Positions 60,690 through 64,000 of a DNA stretch of 64,000 nt are shown here, piece after piece. The notes beneath the pieces are model-generated. The model ran no database searches. It was not told the origin of the DNA and worked only from the letters and a program-made list of their open reading frames with translations. The stretch lies in NCBI RefSeq assembly GCF_019166065.1, contig NZ_JAHTBN010000012.1, positions 1 to 64,000 on the forward strand. The letters are read 5' to 3'. This DNA comes from Candidimonas humi (GTDB lineage Bacteria; Pseudomonadota; Gammaproteobacteria; Burkholderiales; Burkholderiaceae_B). Position 1 is the stretch's first letter; each line of letters starts with the position of its first letter. A program made the translations under genes and the position numbers.

Positions 60690-61106
60690 TCACGGCTAGC
60701 CCCGGGCCGGCATGCCGCGCCCCGGGGCTAGCGCCCGCCCCAGGCGCAAGGGCCTCGGCCGCAGATGCTCCTGCGGCTTGCTGCCCGCCCCTGCCCCTCC
60801 TTATTTCTCTGCGCACTCCCGGCCTCATTTTCCTGGCCCGCCCCATTCGGGGTTTTCCCCCACCGCTCTGGCCCGCACGCTGCGCCATCCCTATGGCCGT
60901 GCCCCTGGTTCATACCCCCATAACAAGCCGCGCCCGAGCCGTTTTGCTGCAATGCAAAAACCATCTGGCCCAACTGGCTCTATCTAATAAAATCAACTGG
61001 ACCTAGTCTCTTCCCCGGACTATAGGCACTATTTACTCACGCAGCGATACCAATAGCCAATAGGCAGCGCTCGCAGAAGCGCCTACCAACCGGATGGAGA
61101 CTCAGC
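60690..61106. other. 417-base region between gabD and tauA
   Basis: No gene. The hairpin at 60695-60732 lies at the gabD end. From about 60960 to 61050 the DNA is AT-rich (TATCTAATAAAATC and TATAGGCACTATTTACTC), consistent with the tau promoter, but no clear Cbl/TauR site can be named. Confidence 0.55.
60695..60732 (+). terminator. long hairpin after gabD
   Basis: GCTAGCCCCGGG (60695-60706) and CCCGGGGCTAGC (60721-60732) are perfect 12-bp inverted arms. The 14-base loop holds a second, inner palindrome, CGGCATGCCG. No T-tract follows, so termination is probable but not certain; a bidirectional barrier is possible. Confidence 0.5.
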
Positions 61107-62141
61107 ATGGAAATTTCATTTCGACGTGCCCGCAAACTGGCCCTGCTCGGGCTGGTATCCGGGGTCATGGGCTGGTCGGCGGCGGCACAAGCCGAGACCA
61201 CGGTAGTGGTCGGATACCAGCAAATCGTCGGGCCCTACGTCAGCGCCATTGCCGACGGCAGTTTCGACAAGGCCGCCAAAGAGGCAGGCTACAAGATCGA
61301 CTGGCGCCAGTTCAGTTCCGCCGGCGACATATCCAGCGCGCTGGCCTCGGGCTCCGTGCCGGTCGGCGTGCTGGGGTCCACCGGCATCACCGCGGCCACG
61401 ACCCGCGGCGTCAATATCGAATTGTTCTGGATCCTGGACAACATCGGCCGCTCCGAAGCCCTGGTGGCCCGCAACGGCTCGGGCATTACCAAGCCGCAAG
61501 ACCTGGTCGGCAAGAAAGTTGCGGTGCCCTTCGTGTCCACTTCGCACTTCCACCTGCTGGTCGGCCTGACCAAGCTCTGGAAGATCGACCCGCGCAAGGT
61601 CAATATCCTGAACATGCAGCCGCCGCAAATCGTCGCGGCCTGGCAGCGCGGCGACATCGATGCGGCCTATGTGTGGCCGCCAGCGCTGACCGAAATCGAG
61701 AAAACCGGCAAGGTCATCACCGATTCGGCCCGCATCGGCGCACAAAGCGTGCCGACCTTCGACGGCCTGGTGGCCGACAAGGACTGGGCGGCGAAGAACC
61801 CCAAGTTCATGGCTGCCTTCACCAAGGTGCTGGCCCAGGCTTATAGCGACTACAACGCCAAGAGCTCCAAGCTGACCGCCGATTCGCCCGATATCAAGGG
61901 CATCAGCAAGATGATAGGCGGCAAGCCCGACGACATCCTGTCGGCGCTCAAGCTGCTGATCTTCCCGGACGCGAAAGAGCAGGCTTCTCAGACCTGGCTG
62001 GGCGGCGGCAAGCAAGCCGGAGCAGTACGCGCCTTCACCGCCAGCGCGCAGTTCCTGAAGGACCAGCGCCAGATCGACCACGTGCTGCCCGACTACGCCC
62101 CTTACGTGACCGACCAGTACGCCAAGGCCGCGGGCAAATAG
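61107..62141 (+). CDS. tauA: taurine ABC transporter substrate-binding protein
   Basis: A 344-residue periplasmic binding protein of the TauA/SsuA family. The signal peptide (1-27) ends [13 protein letters not shown]. The core [33 protein letters not shown] and [17 protein letters not shown] match TauA, including the aromatic residues near the ligand. ATG 61107 follows GGAG. It delivers taurine or a related sulfonate to the TauBC transporter. The tauD gene is not in view after tauC. Confidence 0.92.
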   Translation: MEISFRRARKLALLGLVSGVMGWSAAAQAETTVVVGYQQIVGPYVSAIADGSFDKAAKEAGYKIDWRQFSSAGDISSALASGSVPVGVLGSTGITAATTRGVNIELFWILDNIGRSEALVARNGSGITKPQDLVGKKVAVPFVSTSHFHLLVGLTKLWKIDPRKVNILNMQPPQIVAAWQRGDIDAAYVWPPALTEIEKTGKVITDSARIGAQSVPTFDGLVADKDWAAKNPKFMAAFTKVLAQAYSDYNAKSSKLTADSPDIKGISKMIGGKPDDILSALKLLIFPDAKEQASQTWLGGGKQAGAVRAFTASAQFLKDQRQIDHVLPDYAPYVTDQYAKAAGK

Positions 62142-62206
62142 CCGCGACACCAGCCGCGCGGCCGGCGCAGCGCCGGCCGCCCTGCGCCCACATCGAGGAG
62201 CACGCA

Positions 62207-63031
62207 ATGACCAAACCCATGGAAACCCTGTACGCCCGCAATGTCAGCGTCACCTACCCGGCCCTGCAGCACGGCGGCTCGGTGGTGGCGCTCAAGGACG
62301 TGAATCTGCAGATAAATTCGGGGGATTTCGTGGTGGCCCTGGGCGCCTCGGGCTGCGGCAAGACGACCCTGCTGAACCTGCTGGCCGGATTTCTCTCGCC
62401 CACACAGGGCGAGCTGATGCTGGGCGACCAGCCCATCGTCGGTCCGGGTTCGGACCGCGGCGTGGTGTTCCAGAAACACGCCCTGCTGCCCTGGCTCAAT
62501 GTGCTGGAGAACACCGAATTCGGGCTGAAGCTGCAAGGCGTGGGCAAGGCCGAACGGCGCAATATTGCCTCGCGCAACCTGGAGTTGGTGGGCCTGAAGG
62601 ACTTCCACCGCCACATGATCTACCAATTGTCGGGCGGCATGCAGCAGCGGGTGGGCATTGCCCGGGCGCTGACCTGCAACCCCGCCATGTTGCTCATGGA
62701 CGAGCCCATGGCGGCGCTGGATGCGCTCACGCGCGAAACCATCCAGGAAATGCTGCTCGACGTCTGGCGCCATACCCACAAGATGTTCTTTTTCATCACC
62801 CACAGCGTGGAAGAAGCCCTGTTCCTGGGCTCACGGCTGATCGTTATGTCGCCGCGCCCGGGGCGCATCACGCACACCTACGAACTGGACTTCAATCAAC
62901 GTTTCCTGGAGACCCGCGATGCCCGCGCCATCAAATCCAGCAAAGATTTCATCGCCATGCGCGAAACCGTCCTGGGCATTATTTACGGCGACGAACGCGC
63001 AGCGGAAGCCGCGGAGCCAGCCCATGCCTAA
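62207..63031 (+). CDS. tauB: taurine ABC transporter ATP-binding protein
   Basis: A 274-residue ABC ATPase. Walker A is GASGCGKT near residue 46, the signature LSGGMQQR near 143, Walker B MLLMDEP and the switch His in THSVEEA. Length and the MSPRPGRI ending fit TauB/SsuB. It lies 65 bases after tauA and overlaps tauC by 8 bases, so it is translationally coupled. Confidence 0.94.
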   Translation: MTKPMETLYARNVSVTYPALQHGGSVVALKDVNLQINSGDFVVALGASGCGKTTLLNLLAGFLSPTQGELMLGDQPIVGPGSDRGVVFQKHALLPWLNVLENTEFGLKLQGVGKAERRNIASRNLELVGLKDFHRHMIYQLSGGMQQRVGIARALTCNPAMLLMDEPMAALDALTRETIQEMLLDVWRHTHKMFFFITHSVEEALFLGSRLIVMSPRPGRITHTYELDFNQRFLETRDARAIKSSKDFIAMRETVLGIIYGDERAAEAAEPAHA

Positions 63032-63854
63032 GTCGCGATTGTTCCTGGGCAAGCCCGCCACCCCGGGCAAGGTCTACGGCGCCCCGGGGGCCGGCCGCAG
63101 CGGTTTCATCAGCTTCATGACGGCCGTGGCGCTGATCGCCCTGTGGTTCGTGGTCACCCGCATGGGCCTGATCAAGCCCATCTTCCTGCCCTCGCCGGTG
63201 GCGGTCTACGACAAGTTCATCGAGGCCATGACCGAAGGCGTGGCCAATTCCACCCTGGCCCAGCACACCGGCGCGAGCCTGGCGCGGGTGATGGGGGCAT
63301 TCTTCCTGGCCCTGGTGACGGCCGTGCCGATCGGCGTGCTGATGGGCGTGAACCGCATTGCGCGCGGGCTGTTCGACCCAATCATCGAGTTCTACCGGCC
63401 CCTGCCGCCCCTGGCCTACCTGCCCCTGGTCATCATCTGGTTCGGCATCGGCGAATTCCCCAAGATCTTCCTGATCTATCTCGCCATTTTCGCCCCCATG
63501 GCGATCGCCGCCCGGGCCGGCGTCAAGTCGGTGTCCATAGAACAGATCCATGCCGCCTACGCCATGGGCGCGAGCAGCACGCAAATCATCTGGCACGTCA
63601 TCCTGAAGGCGGCCATGCCCGAGATCTTCACCGGCATGCGCATCGGCATCGGCGTGGGCTGGACCACGCTGGTGGCCGCCGAAATGGTGGCAGCTTCTCG
63701 CGGCCTGGGCTTCATGGTGCTCAACGCCGCCCAGTACCTGGCCAGCGATACCGTCATCATGGGCATCATCGTGATCGGCTTCTTCGCCTTTGCGTTCGAC
63801 CTGCTGGTGCGCTATCTCGAACGCCTGCTCATTCCCTGGAAAGGCAAGGTATGA
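63024..63854 (+). CDS. tauC: taurine ABC transporter permease
   Basis: A 276-residue inner-membrane permease of the TauC/SsuC type with six transmembrane helices. The [12 protein letters not shown] motif and the EAA loop ([32 protein letters not shown]) that contacts the ATPase are clear. ATG 63024 overlaps the end of tauB. It forms the channel of the TauABC importer. A longer frame from 62919 overlaps tauB and is rejected. Confidence 0.94.
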   Translation: MPKSRLFLGKPATPGKVYGAPGAGRSGFISFMTAVALIALWFVVTRMGLIKPIFLPSPVAVYDKFIEAMTEGVANSTLAQHTGASLARVMGAFFLALVTAVPIGVLMGVNRIARGLFDPIIEFYRPLPPLAYLPLVIIWFGIGEFPKIFLIYLAIFAPMAIAARAGVKSVSIEQIHAAYAMGASSTQIIWHVILKAAMPEIFTGMRIGIGVGWTTLVAAEMVAASRGLGFMVLNAAQYLASDTVIMGIIVIGFFAFAFDLLVRYLERLLIPWKGKV

Positions 63855-63896
63855 AACCATGACGGGCGGCGCCCGCCATACTCGATCCATCCATTG

Positions 63897-63922
63897 CCCG
63901 GTCCTTCGACCGGGCTTTTTTC
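63897..63922 (+). terminator. intrinsic terminator after tauC
   Basis: GCCCGGTC (63897-63904) and GACCGGGC (63909-63916) form a perfect 8-bp stem with loop CTTC, followed by TTTTTT. It closes the tau transcription unit, so no tauD is in the same transcript. Confidence 0.9.
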
Positions 63923-64000
63923 ACCGGGTTTTCTCGGGCCGGCGCCTTGGCGGACATCTGGTATCGTACGGAATCATGCCAAGCGGCCCGGGCCCGTCGA

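Overview
The window is high-GC, gene-dense DNA typical of a free-living betaproteobacterium of the Alcaligenaceae (Bordetella/Achromobacter/Pusillimonas type). This assignment is an inference. It rests on four orphan Bug/TctC-type periplasmic binding receptors, a Bordetella-type porin, a type-2 lumazine synthase behind an FMN riboswitch, LysR/GntR/AraC-controlled catabolic blocks, and Shine-Dalgarno plus codon patterns. No phage genes, transposases, rRNA or CRISPR arrays are visible. There is one tRNA, tRNA-Ala(CGC).

Layout. 0-2 kb: Na/Pi cotransporter. 2-7.3 kb: an AraC regulator divergent from a GlcF-like Fe-S protein, a VAO/4-cresol-dehydrogenase-type flavoprotein and a Bug receptor. 7.3-11.5 kb: aldo/keto reductase, a parDE toxin-antitoxin pair with a palindromic operator, tRNA-Ala, a cysteine version of the glycine-reductase selenoprotein B family, and small membrane proteins. 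11.5-17.6 kb: a GntR-controlled catabolic operon (SDR, D-2-hydroxyacid dehydrogenase, acetoacetate-decarboxylase-like protein, MHS transporter) divergent from an enolase-superfamily enzyme. 17.7-22.2 kb: the prkA-yeaH-spoVR stress operon.

22.4-40.8 kb is the most striking part: two adjacent minus-strand catabolic operons, each divergent from its own LysR regulator. The first encodes a maleylacetate reductase, a TfdA/TauD-type dioxygenase, an FMN alpha-hydroxyacid dehydrogenase, a Bug receptor and a fumarylacetoacetate-hydrolase-fold enzyme. The second encodes an aldehyde dehydrogenase, a ThDP-dependent decarboxylase-like enzyme, a PanE-like reductase, two Bug receptors, an NTF2-fold protein, a flavin aromatic monooxygenase, a hydroxyquinol 1,2-dioxygenase and a second maleylacetate reductase. 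Read together they suggest a mandelate-type upper pathway (2-hydroxyacid to 2-oxoacid to aldehyde to aromatic acid) feeding a hydroxyquinol/maleylacetate lower pathway. The substrate cannot be read from sequence.

40.8-55.6 kb holds mixed single genes: AhpD-like protein beside a 9-bp tandem repeat, His-rich CDF metal exporter, two YXWGXW proteins, an MFS transporter behind a 28-bp palindrome, porin, aldo/keto reductase, RcnB-like protein, CPA1 antiporter, a DUF1328 mini-protein, FMN riboswitch plus ribH, a VOC protein with a twin-palindrome operator, a threonine-dehydratase-like enzyme and a dienelactone hydrolase. 55.6-64 kb: polA head-to-head with a LOG-family gene, gabD and a tauABC taurine-type ABC importer.
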